Shown piece by piece: positions 11,474 through 20,358 of a DNA stretch of 20,358 nucleotides. A program made the position numbers and the translations under genes. This DNA is from Elysia marginata (taxonomy: Eukaryota > Mollusca > Gastropoda > Plakobranchidae): contig BMAT01009169.1 of NCBI GenBank assembly GCA_019649035.1, forward strand, positions 21,891 to 42,248, written 5' to 3'. Position 1 is the stretch's first letter. Each line of letters opens with the position of its first letter. Under the pieces are notes generated by a model, which was not told the origin of the DNA, made no database searches, and was given only the letters and a program-made list of their open reading frames with translations.

Positions 11474-12863
11474 CTCATTTTCTGGAAGCCCTACATACAC
11501 ATTATGTGGATAAGATATTGTCGTTTTTCCATATAATTCTGTTTGATCTTTAACTTACATGCTTTTGTAAGTGATAATACTAAATGGTTCTACCACATTC
11601 AAGTTCATACAGCCCCCCCCCCTTGAAAAAAATATTGGGCCTATATATACACATACATGTATAAAGATCTAAAATAAACATGTGCAAAAATTGACATGCT
11701 ATTTGCTTAATGAGCTTTTGTATTGTACCTAATTTTTGAGTTTTCAACTTTTTAAGTTGAACAGGTGAAAGAAAACAACGGAGTCAAAACTATGCAAATT
11801 TAAATGCGTTTAAGCTACTTGGTATATTATCAGGCATTCAGTACAAGTTATATACTTCATTTTTATAACTGGTTTATGTCGGCTAGAGATCTCTCTGTTG
11901 AGAATAAGGGCAACGCCACAGCATGAACAGATTGCTGTTAAGAATACGAGCAACGCCAGAGCATGAACAGATTGATATTAAAATTATTTGCCATTTCTAT
12001 GCGTCAGTTATGCAGTGACTATGGTTCACAATAAAGAGAGGGAAACAAACTTTAAATAATATAGAGCAGCAAAAACGTCACACAATTTGGTTGAACAAGT
12101 ACATGATTAAGCACCGTTACACCTAATGAAATATTATTATAATTGTCAAATGACTTGATGAATTTTCATAACAAGCAATTTATAACACTTTTCTTGCAGA
12201 ATGGGATGTTTAAGTGTTAAATTACTCAAAGATCTGTACAACAAACTTCTCTCCTCAAAATGTACATGTTGTATGATAATAGAGAGACAGGAGACATGGT
12301 GTGAAAGAGGGCACAGGCTACAATGTGTAGATACAGAGAAGGAGAGAAGAAGAGATTCTGATGAAGCAGCATAGACAATGAGCACTGTTCAACCCTCAAC
12401 TTGAAGTTATAAAGCTTGAACAGCCCAAAACTTAATGTAGTACAATAAATGTATTATAGCAATACTTATCAACATAAATAATAATATGTGGCTTTTCATT
12501 TCCTGAGAGTCAACGTTTCAAATCTCTTGCATACCCGTCCTTATTCTTTTTTTTTTTCTAGATTGCTTCGCAGGTTGGCAAGATAGTGGCAGGCTCTACT
12601 CTGATAGGCCTGCTATTAGTGCTAATCTTGTGCACATCCTTCATACAAAATAGAAATTTTTATGGACTACTCAGAAACTAGTTTCCAGTTATTAAAACAC
12701 TTGTTTGCTGAAAATTTGAAGAGAGAAAAAAAAAGAAAAAGAAAAAAAGTTTTTACGGACTAATCAATTAAGTAAGTGGCTTTGCTCAAAATGCCTGGCA
12801 AGATTTTCTTTACGTAAATAACTTTTTATCCTTTGCTGAGAGGCCAATCTGATCAACAAAGTC
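11474..12863 (-). other. Downstream of the stop codon; presumed 3' UTR, end not defined
   Basis: The 3' UTR of the Q-rich protein gene must start at 12863 and run leftward. No minus-strand AATAAA was seen by eye in this stretch, so either a variant signal is used or the UTR is over 2 kb long. It contains a 40-bp tandem duplication and a purine-rich run at 12720-12748. Confidence 0.45.
11895..11974. repeat. 40-bp tandem duplication
   Basis: CTGTTGAGAATAAGGGCAAC (11895) and CTGTTAAGAATACGAGCAAC (11935) each continue CGCCA[C/G]AGCATGAACAGATTG. There are two complete units with four differences. It may be part of the 3' UTR. Confidence 0.9.
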
Positions 12864-15800
12864 TCATTTCACTGGCTTGCGTAAAACTTTAGCACCTACA
12901 GATTCTAGTTTCAAAGCATTCTGTTGAGACAAAGACATAACTTGTGCAGCTTTACCCAACTCGCCAACATCTTTAGTCCTGCTGGGACGAGGCGTTGACA
13001 AACTTCCATTGACTTTCTTCTTGCTATTGTCTTTGTCTTTGGAAATGATGGATGACAGGTGATCCTTTAAGGATATTGCAGACTTTTTACTTGAAACGCT
13101 GGAAGCAAGATTTGGGCTGCGGTCATTCGATACTGGCCTCTCCATGGGTATGCTGGATGGGCAGAGACTGTTTGCTTGGGCTTTACTCTCACTTTCAACA
13201 GCAGACACAGTGTTTTTGTGACGGGTTTGAGAAGTGGCTTGCCCTCGCCCTCCTTGGTACATAATATACTGCTGGGCTGGTACGGGTGATATGACTAAAG
13301 GTTCGCTTCCAGCTGGCTGACTAGATTGGGCTATTCTTGCTGCTGCCGTGGATGGGTTTGCTGGTGGTGGAGGGGGAACTGAACCAACCGCGGCCAAAAA
13401 TGTTGACTGCTGTTGAGGCTGTAGTTTAGCTGGCGGTGGAAGTTGTTGTACGAGCTGCTGAGGTCTAATGGGCTCAGGCAATGAAACACAGGATGACGTA
13501 GGTAGCAATGGTTGAATGGCAGATGATGTACCACCAGAGCTCGAGGCTACACAACTAGCACCGCTTGACAGAACAGCCTGCTCAGGTTTATGTATCACAA
13601 CATCCTCAGACATAATACTGGGTAGCTTGCCAAGGTCATGCTCCTTAGTGGCCAGTGCCGGGCCAGGTGTAGGTGTTCCCACGGCCAAGTGATTCGCGTT
13701 AGCTTTCGATCTGGCCTGGGACTTCTTGCTCTTCGATTTAGGGGGTGGGGGTGGCTGATTCTTGGCTGCTAATTGTAGCTCCCTCTGTTGCTGGACTGCC
13801 TGGGCTAGAATCTGCTGGACTGTAGCAGCAATGTCTTCTTCGTTACGTTCCGATTCAGGATCTGACACTTTCTTTGTCTCAGATTTTTTAGATTTGGACT
13901 TGGACTTAGAAGACTTGCTACTGCCTGAGGAGGATTTAGATGAGGAGCTTGCTGGTGATGTTGGGGTCAGCGTTGAAGTGGGGGCAGGTGAAACAGAAGT
14001 AGCTTGGGCTTTACAACTGCTGCTAGAAGGTCCAGGGAGTGGCGGTCCTGAGGGAATCTTTTGTCCACTCAGGGGAGGTGGTTTCTGGTGGAAATTCTCG
14101 TGATGCGATGCTAGGACAGTATTAGCACAATGTTTTTCCGAGGCTGTTGTCACAGCTGGAGCCTGTATTAGGGGTGGACCACTTGGGATAGACTTGACAA
14201 CAGTCTGTTGCACTTTCTGTAAGCCAGCATTGTGTACAACACTTACTGTAGCTGGAGTTGTACCCTGAACTACAGGCTGAGCACCTATGGAAGAGCTGAT
14301 GTGTAGCTGTGCTTGTGACAAAGGATTACCTAGTAGATTCTGATGAGTGGCTGCTGCTGCTGCTACAGGGGAAAGGCTGGGGTGAATTGCATTCATGTCC
14401 ACCATGGAGCTCAGCTGCAGGTTCTGTGTGGGCATCACTGCATTGACAATGGCCTGGGGGGCTGTCTGCGGACCAGGGATTGAGATGCCCTGAAGACCCT
14501 GATTTTGCTGGTTTTGAAATTGTTGCAACATAAGTTGCTGTAGCTGTAACATCTGCAGCTGCTGTTGCTGTTGGTGAACCCCGCTCAGGTTGAGTGTGTT
14601 GATTGCCTGCTGAAGAGCAAGGGGGTTAAACCCAGTTGAGAGAACATTTTGTAGCTGGGAAGGGTCAAAAGGTGTTGCTTGTTGGGACTGCTGTTGCCCG
14701 AAAAGCTGTGCAGCTAAGTTGTTGTTCTGCCGTTGGACATTTAAGTCTGTAGCAGTCGCTAGTGACTGGGTCGAGCCTAGCACCTGGACCACTGGATTAG
14801 CATTGGCTTGAGGTATCACAAACACTGGTTGACTAGTGGCTGCAAACATAGATGCAGCTGCTGCCACTTCCTTCACCTGCGGCAAACTGTGTGCCAACGG
14901 TTCAGTACCATCTACTGAAGCGTTGAGAATAGCTGGCAGCCCCGCGTCACCAGGCCGCTGCTGAGACTGTGCTGGAGGGATACAAGTGTTTGCCTGCGTG
15001 AAGAGTCCAGAGCAATTGGAGGTTGCAGATGCAGCACTGAACGATGGCAAAGGCACACTTGCAAAGATTCCGGTCTGGTTGCCCAGCACGGAGTTTTGAG
15101 GCAGCTTTTGGATTTGAGGGTGGCCTCCAGTGAGGAAAGAAGGGGAAACTTGGGGCAACTGCTGCTGCTGCTGCTGGTTTTGTGAGAGGAGTTGGGCAGC
15201 CATGGCTGGGGACAGCTGAGACACGGGGTTGCATGGGGACATCTGTTGTAGAAGCAGTTGCTGACTGGGATTGAGGCCTTGCACAGACAACGCATTCATG
15301 ATCTGGGCATTAGCAGTTTGAGCAGCTGCCAGTTGGGTTGGCTGGTGACCTGATGGAGCCAATAGCTGTTGGGTATTGTTAGCCTGTAGACTCGCTGCTG
15401 CCTGGCCAGCGCTGGCTGCTGCTGCCGCTGCCCCGAGCTGATGGTTCGAGGCGTTAATGATGCAGGTGTTAGCAACACTTTGCTGCTGTTGCTGCGGAGC
15501 AGTGGCTAAAAGAGTTGGCTGAGCCAGGTGTGGCGCGGGCGTAGATACAGTTCCAAATGCCGCCTGATTGAGCCCAATTCCCACTGAAGAGGTTGTTTTT
15601 GACACACTTTTCCTCACTCCTGATATTGAAGGAGGTGCCTGAGGGGTCATGACCATGCGGGACGTGCCAAAGCCATTCAAAATCACAGGCTTGCTCCCAG
15701 GTGATGCTTGGACGGGGCTGCTCGGTATCAATGGAGGATTAGAAAGGCCTAATTTTTTACCAACATCTATGGGTTGCGGACAGACTGCTGGGGTTTGCAT

Positions 15801-17866
15801 GTTCTGGGTACTCATATGAGGACTTGCAATGGCCTGTACCATCTTGCTTTCAGGCTTAACTGCTTTGAGAAGACCAGGCACTTTTTGTGGGGTCTCTTGT
15901 TTGGTTGCAGACACCATAGTATTCATAGTGAGTCCTGCTGAGCTCCCTTGAGGAAGATGCTTGACATTCTTAACAGTCTGGTCAGTCGGATGGGTAACAA
16001 CAGGCTCTTGTCGCTGTTGCTGCTGCTGCTGCTTGACAAAAGGCGATTTTGAATCAGTTTTATTGTGTAAGCCAGGCTGTTTGACAATTCCTGATTGCAT
16101 AGCACCATTGGGCGGAGGTTTTTTACTCGTACTGCCCACCCTGCCCTGAGCTTGTGCTGCAGCAGTTAGAAGATTGCTGGCAGGGAAGTCTACACCAGCA
16201 GTAGAAGCTTGAGACAACACTTGTTGGATGGCTGCATTCAGCTGTCCAGGGTCCCCGCCGCTATATTGAGCGAGAACTTGTTGAACTGCCGGGATGTTCC
16301 AGTTGTCTGACGCCAGCAAATCAGACAAGTCCTTGTTTAGACTGCCAATACCGTCCCTTTTGGAGGGATGTTCAAGACCATTTTTGGGTGGTTGGATTCC
16401 TTTGTTAGAGTTAAGAGGTGACGATCTCTGCTTAGGTCTAGGTTTCAGCACAGACTGTTTATCTTGTATAAGGAGTTTTTTATCCATAGTCGGAGCGGTG
16501 TTTGAGTTAATCATTTTGGAGTCTGCGTCAGGCAGCTTGGCAATTTTCTGAGAGTTATGGTCCTTGCTGATATCATTGTCTGAAGCTTTCATATTGACAT
16601 GCACAATGCCAGAGTCAACTTTGTGTTGTTTCTCCTCAGAACAGGTGAAGTCGTATATATCTAGTAACTTGCGGGTGTCAGGGTTCGAGTCGGAGCCGTC
16701 AATGGTGTCCGACCTTTCCTGGTCACTCCCAGTCTGACTAAGATATGCAGAGTCATTGTTTTCCGTGGCATCAGAGAAACTCCTGTTGCTATCTGTATCT
16801 GTTCCTACTTTACGCTCCTCTTTATCTTCTTTCAAGACTGCACCGTGTTGCTGGGCACACAATGGAGTATCCCCTTGTTTCTCAGGCTTAGCGAGTGCAT
16901 CTGTTGAACTGGGCTCATGGGGGCCTGGTGATGAATAAGCCAGTTTGCAAGATGCCATAGAGTTGTTGATCATCACAGTTTGTTGTGCAACAAATACAGT
17001 TGGATTTTCAAGGAATGAAACAGCGTTGGACGGTAAGGCCAGATCATCTTCTAGTGAACTTTTGGATGAAGCTTGTTTTGAAGTGCTGGGTGTAAACAGC
17101 TGTTTCTGTTTTTCCTTTTTACTCTTTGGTCTCTTAGCCTTACTTTTAGGGGATCCAGTCGTGTTGAGGGACTGCCCACTGTACTTGGGAGGTTCTGGCC
17201 AAACTTGCAGGTCGTGCCTGCTGTTGATAGGGGTGCTATGCTTTGGAAAGTGTGTGGCCTCATGGAGTGTTTCTAGAGCAGGCGCAGAATTCCAAAGAGC
17301 AGGAGAGCTGGGAAGATGGGCAGCCACTGCTTGAGACTCTTCTGATGAGCTACATGGTCCAACATCGAGGCTGAGGTTGTGAGGCAAGGCTGTATCTGCT
17401 GTAGAAACAACACTTGGCTGATCCTTGTCAGTGCTTGTGGTTTTTGGCGATTCAAAATTTCCCTTACAAACAAAATTACCTCCGACCTCGCTTGACAGAT
17501 TATTCAACTGAGCAGTGACATCTTTTCTTACTTTCAATGAATCATCACCAGTAAGCTCTTGCCAATCTTCACAACTCTCTAAAAACCCAGAAAACTTGTT
17601 GCCAATGCTTTTTGAAGGGATTGATGACGACTCAATGGATCTGTGATTTTCCAGCGTTACACTCATAGCAGAGGCACCAGCTAAATAACTTTCGGCAGTG
17701 TCAGAGACATACTTGCTGGTTTTCTTTTTCCCTGTTGAAACAGCGTGGCGGTTGACAGCATTAGTGATGCTGGTTTTCAGCCGTTTTAAGGGGGATAAAA
17801 TCAGGTTGTCTCCTCCGCTGACTGATTTCTTGTAGTCACGCTTTTTGCCAGCGAGTAGTGAACCGT
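12864..17866 (-). CDS. Terminal coding exon of a large Gln/Ser-rich protein, probably nuclear; family not recognised
   Basis: One frame stays open from a splice acceptor (AG at 17867-17868) to a TGA at 12864-12866, giving 66 codons before the first Met (17666) and 1,600 after it. The Met at 17666 is internal, because the frame continues upstream into the intron junction. Composition is extreme: polyQ runs near 16013-16033, 15158-15180 and 15480-15495, a longer Q/L-rich stretch near 14498-14575, an Ala run near 15412-15435, and Pro runs. Basic clusters that could be nuclear signals lie near 17100-17156, 13872-13952, 13698-13745 and in the first 60 codons (GKKRDYKK, PLKRLK, GKKKTSK). A Ser/Asp/Glu-rich stretch covers about 16625-16835. 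Short predicted helices with [VI]QQ[VI]L[AS]Q occur at 16266-16286, 16209-16229 and 13800-13820. The protein ends KVLRKPVK. I see no zinc finger, enzyme motif, signal peptide or membrane segment. A disordered transcriptional or chromatin co-factor is the likely role, by composition only. Confidence 0.93.
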
Positions 17867-17868
17867 CT
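17867..17868 (-). other. 3' splice acceptor (AG)
   Basis: TTCGGCAG precedes AC GGT TCA, with a T-rich tract directly upstream on the minus strand. Starting the exon here keeps the frame open into the 1,600-codon frame and matches the phase of the upstream donor. Confidence 0.8.
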
Positions 17869-18411
17869 GCCGAAGATAAAAAATAAAGTGATCGTTCATT
17901 TACACTCCAGTTCTGATACTTAAGACCCTATGGGGACAAAATTTAACTTCTCATCTTACATATACACACAGCTGCTAAACCTAGTCAACTAGCTCCAGGA
18001 CTTAGAGACCTCCATTTCAGAACTCACAACGATAACATGGCCCAATAAAGATATGACGTATGTATGGACCTGTATATAGTATCTCGCAGTTGTTAAGCCT
18101 TAGATATTTTCAGTAGAACTGTGTTTAATTTCAATAAAGTACTTTTGAAGAAAATTCTGAAAGATTTTTTTTCTTTTTGGAAAAAAAGAGGACCTGGTGG
18201 ATTTTGCTGGCTATCTTTTAACCTTAGAAGAATAGATTTTATGGTTTCTCTCAAATTTTAGTAATCACAGATATTTTCCCATGTTTCAATATTTTAGGTT
18301 TGACATCAGTCCTCCAGTATTTTGGTAGTCATTCTGGTACTAAAATACTGAAATCAGTACTGGTTGGCAGCTGTGTATATATATTTTTACAGAAGAAGGG
18401 TGGAATCAGTC

Positions 18412-19255
18412 AAGTGAATACAGTCCAGACAAAACAGAAATTTTACTGCTAGGAAATAAACTAAGACCAGAAAAACAGATAAAAATAGTTTTGTGAAAAT
18501 AGAAGACAATCAGATCAAACTTACAAATATAATGGCAAACAAAAACCTTCGGGTTACGTTAGACTCTAATAAAGGTATAAAACAACATGCATGTACACAT
18601 TGGAGACCAATAAAATGATAGTTGACTTTAAAAACATCAGTAATATTAGAGCTTATACTATCTCTCAGGACATTCATATAAGTAAAAAATGATATCTTTT
18701 GTTTTTCCTAAGCTTGACTACTGCTACTGCATCTGATAACATTAGACCATTGCAAGTTGTTGCTAATCCCCCAGCTATGGCGTACACATAAAACATGACA
18801 AAACACAGTGGAGCCCCTGAAGACCTTGTCAACTGTCAGGAACAATTCCAGGGGGAGTCTTTGTTCAGGGGTTACATTAATATACCCATAACAGCGAATG
18901 TCTTCAAATTTAAAATCACATGGGAGTGGTGGTCTTTACTGAACGGGTTCCACTACTTATGGCTCTTCACTTGTTGCCCATTATTAGAGAAAGTCTTGAA
19001 TATAAGATGGCAAAACTATCATGTATTGAGCAGCCTGAAAACAATACCCTAGAACATCTTTCAGAGCTTATTGCCGGTACTTGTTATAAACCAGAGAGAA
19101 AGTTTTGCTCTTCCCTTGGCACTAGACTTTTAAAACACCAAGAACAACAGTACACGCCACAGGAAAACATTTAGCTCATTTTGCTATTGCACAGTTTGCA
19201 AATTTCAAATTATCTGGAAATTTCCACAAAGAAACTCAAAACTTTTCAATTTTGA
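18412..19255 (+). pseudogene. Decayed non-LTR (LINE) reverse-transcriptase C-terminus, Jockey/CR1/L2-like
   Basis: Motifs typical of the end of a Jockey/CR1-type ORF2 occur in the canonical order but in shifting frames. They are PDKTEILLLGNK (18425), NLRVTLDSN (18544), FVFPKLDYC (18698-18724), IRPLQVV (18741), LMALHLLPI..RESLEYKMA (about 18953-19010), LSELI..TCYKPERKFCSSLGTRLL (about 19050-19130) and KKLKTFQF followed by TGA at 19253-19255. The usual family equivalents are NPDKTE, NLGVxLDS, SKLDYCNSLL, LQLVQN, LHWLPV, YLSDLI...R.LRSS and FKKKLKTxLF. Several stops and at least two frame changes interrupt it, and the endonuclease and catalytic palm are absent. The piece is therefore a dead 5'-truncated copy. 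It lies in the intron, antisense to the host gene. Clade assignment is by motif memory only. Confidence 0.85.
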
Positions 19256-19587
19256 TGAAGATATGTTTTATAGTCGGATTTCACAAAATTCACGTTACAA
19301 CGGGTTGATATTTTCAACCTGCATTTTCTTAGCTTCAGATCATTAAAATGCAATAAATTATCAAAATCTTGTGGCAAGATATTAGGCTATTAATTCTTTG
19401 TGTTTAAAGTATAGAGGAAAAAAGGTATAATTTTGATTTTAAAAAGCGATTTCTTATTGTATTGTTCTTTGTTTATTAAGTGCTTGTCACACTAAAATAC
19501 ATGTAATCAGTTGTGTTTTTTATGACTGATAACCTCAGAGCCTACTTCATCACATAATAAGTTGTATATCTTAGTAATATTTCAGTG

Positions 19588-19892
19588 TTATTATTATTAT
19601 TACCAGTGACATGCCCGCGAATTTCGCCGTTTTCAGCAAAGATAGTGGAATTATTTTAGGTAAAGGTGAAAACGTGGCATTGGTTTGATTGAGAATTTTT
19701 GCGGAAAAAACGATCCTTATATGAGAGTCACCAATCCCACTCAAAAGGTCCTACACTGCCTATGTTGTTCGTCTAAGGGAGACTGCTAAACAATTATAAT
19801 TAGAGGCTCCTCCACCACAGGTTACGGAGGAGATAGTGATTGAGGTCCAACCAAACGCCTTTTATATAAGAGATTATTATTATTATTATTAA
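19588..19892. repeat. Segment bounded by ATT microsatellites, possible small mobile element
   Basis: A (TTA)n run at 19588-19602 and an (ATT)n run at 19873-19892 bracket about 270 bp that are less AT-rich than the surrounding intron. Inside are two perfect inverted repeats: CGTTTTCA/TGAAAACG (19628-19635 with 19667-19674) and CTCCTCC/GGAGGAG (19807-19813 with 19826-19832, 12-nt loop). I see no terminal inverted repeats and no coding frame. It could be a SINE or LINE 3' end with an ATT tail that inserted into, or created, an ATT tract. It could also be chance. Confidence 0.4.
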
Positions 19893-20152
19893 TTGAAGTC
19901 AAAGAAAAATTTCAATTATATAGGTTTGAATTATATAAACTTGACTGCAATCTTCATGACTCCCAAATGACTTGTTTCAATCTTAACTATACATAGACAA
20001 AAAAAAAAGATCCAATGTTAAATCAATGAAAAGGAGTATTATTTGTGTGAAGAAGAAAAAAAAACAAAAGCTCGCAAATTATCTGTACGGGCACTAAAAT
20101 TTTTACGTCAATGATTTGGTTTGATAAGAAAAGAAATCTTTAATTTATCCAC

Positions 20153-20154
20153 AC
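20153..20154 (-). other. 5' splice donor (GT)
   Basis: The context ACAG|GTGTGG is an acceptable, not ideal, donor. Reading through it gives a short unconserved-looking tail that hits a stop near 20108, so splicing here is the better reading. Confidence 0.75.
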
Positions 20155-20358
20155 CTGTAGTGATTTGAGACTGAGAATCGTGAAGAGCTGCAAGTGCAAG
20201 AACCTGCCGCCGGTGATTACACAGTTTGCGCAGATCTTCTTTCTGCTTCACTCCTGTGTGGGCAGTGTCGGCATCCTTTGTTTGGTATTCCTCAACTTCT
20301 GCAGTCCAAGGTTGACTTTCCACAGAAGGGTCAAAGCTAAACAGTTCTTCCACCTGTG
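20155..20358 (-). CDS. Upstream coding exon of the same gene (partial, runs off the window)
   Basis: The minus-strand frame is open from the window edge to a donor site (ACAG|GTGTGG, GT at 20154-20153). The reading includes FSFDPSVESQPWTAEVEEYQ and then LRKLCNHRRQVLALAALHD. The exon ends after the first base of a codon, and the next exon begins AC GGT TCA, so the joined codon is GAC (Asp) and the frame continues. There is no ATG in this exon in frame; the first apparent start (GTG at 20353) is not a start. CAG just before 20353 could instead be a splice acceptor, which would make this a 199-nt exon, but the window ends four bases later. LRKLCNH resembles a short stretch of SNF2 helicases, but the surrounding motifs are missing, so I do not assign that family. 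Confidence 0.82.

Larger units (their letters stand above)
17867..20154 (-). other. Phase-1 intron of the Q-rich protein gene
   Basis: On the minus strand the intron starts GTGTGG after ACAG and ends with a pyrimidine-rich run (CTTTATTTTTTATCTTCGGCAG region) before the terminal exon. Phase is the same at both ends (one base carried over, two taken from the next exon). The 2,288 nt contain a decayed retrotransposon in the opposite orientation and an ATT-bounded repeat. The flanking pieces (17880-18400 and 19260-19580) are AT-rich with nothing else I can identify. Confidence 0.82.

Noticed and set aside
14340..16035. CTG/CAG clusters as a CRISPR-like or satellite array.
   Set aside because: They are codon runs for Gln and Ala inside the coding exon, irregularly spaced and without constant repeats.
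13762..17334. Plus-strand open frames of 113 and 129 codons opposite the long exon.
   Set aside because: They are antisense shadows of a stop-poor, Q/S-rich reading frame; Leu/Cys/Ser-rich translation is what antisense CAG-rich DNA yields.
20155..20260. SNF2-helicase hint from LRKLCNH.
   Set aside because: The usual following Pro and hydrophobic residues and all other helicase motifs are absent in the exon and in the downstream protein.

Overview
The window reads as a piece of a eukaryotic, animal-type nuclear genome. It is AT-rich, has long stretches without genes, and contains a spliced gene with GT/AG introns, microsatellites and several transposon fossils. Frequent ACATGTA-type words and a tRNA-derived SINE fit a marine invertebrate, perhaps a mollusc or another lophotrochozoan. 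That placement is an inference and is weak.

Only one protein gene can be supported, and it lies on the minus strand. Its terminal coding exon runs from 17866 down to a TGA at 12864-12866. It is a single open frame of about 1,667 codons encoding a Gln/Ser/Pro/Ala-rich protein with polyQ and polyA runs, basic (nuclear-signal-like) clusters and no domain I can name. A 2,288-nt intron (17867-20154) separates it from an upstream exon (20155 to the window edge). The two exons join in matching phase (G|AC, giving Asp). The N-terminal part of the protein and the promoter are outside the window. The composition suggests a nuclear scaffold or transcriptional co-regulator, but I do not recognise the family.

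The intron holds a decayed non-LTR retrotransposon (plus strand, antisense to the gene, about 18412-19255). Its frame is broken, but the order of reverse-transcriptase C-terminal motifs is clear. The intron also holds a roughly 270-bp segment bounded by ATT microsatellites (19588-19892).

The left 12.8 kb is non-coding as far as I can see. It contains a (GA)n tract inside a 67-bp tandem duplication (262-411) and a 60-bp tandem duplication (2591-2720). A well-preserved tRNA-derived SINE on the minus strand (2757-3027) has an exact 11-bp target-site duplication. Two direct copies of one MITE-like element (7263-7719 and 11044-11473) have about 39-bp terminal inverted repeats. The first copy carries a GC-rich hairpin next to a 4-base assembly gap. 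A 40-bp tandem duplication lies at 11895-11974. The gene's 3' UTR must begin just below 12864, but its end cannot be fixed.

I found no bacterial-type system, CRISPR array or operon, and no clearly new defence or metabolic system. The items most worth follow-up are the unrecognised Q-rich protein with its repeated [VI]QQ[VI]L[AS]Q motif, the MITE family and the SINE family.
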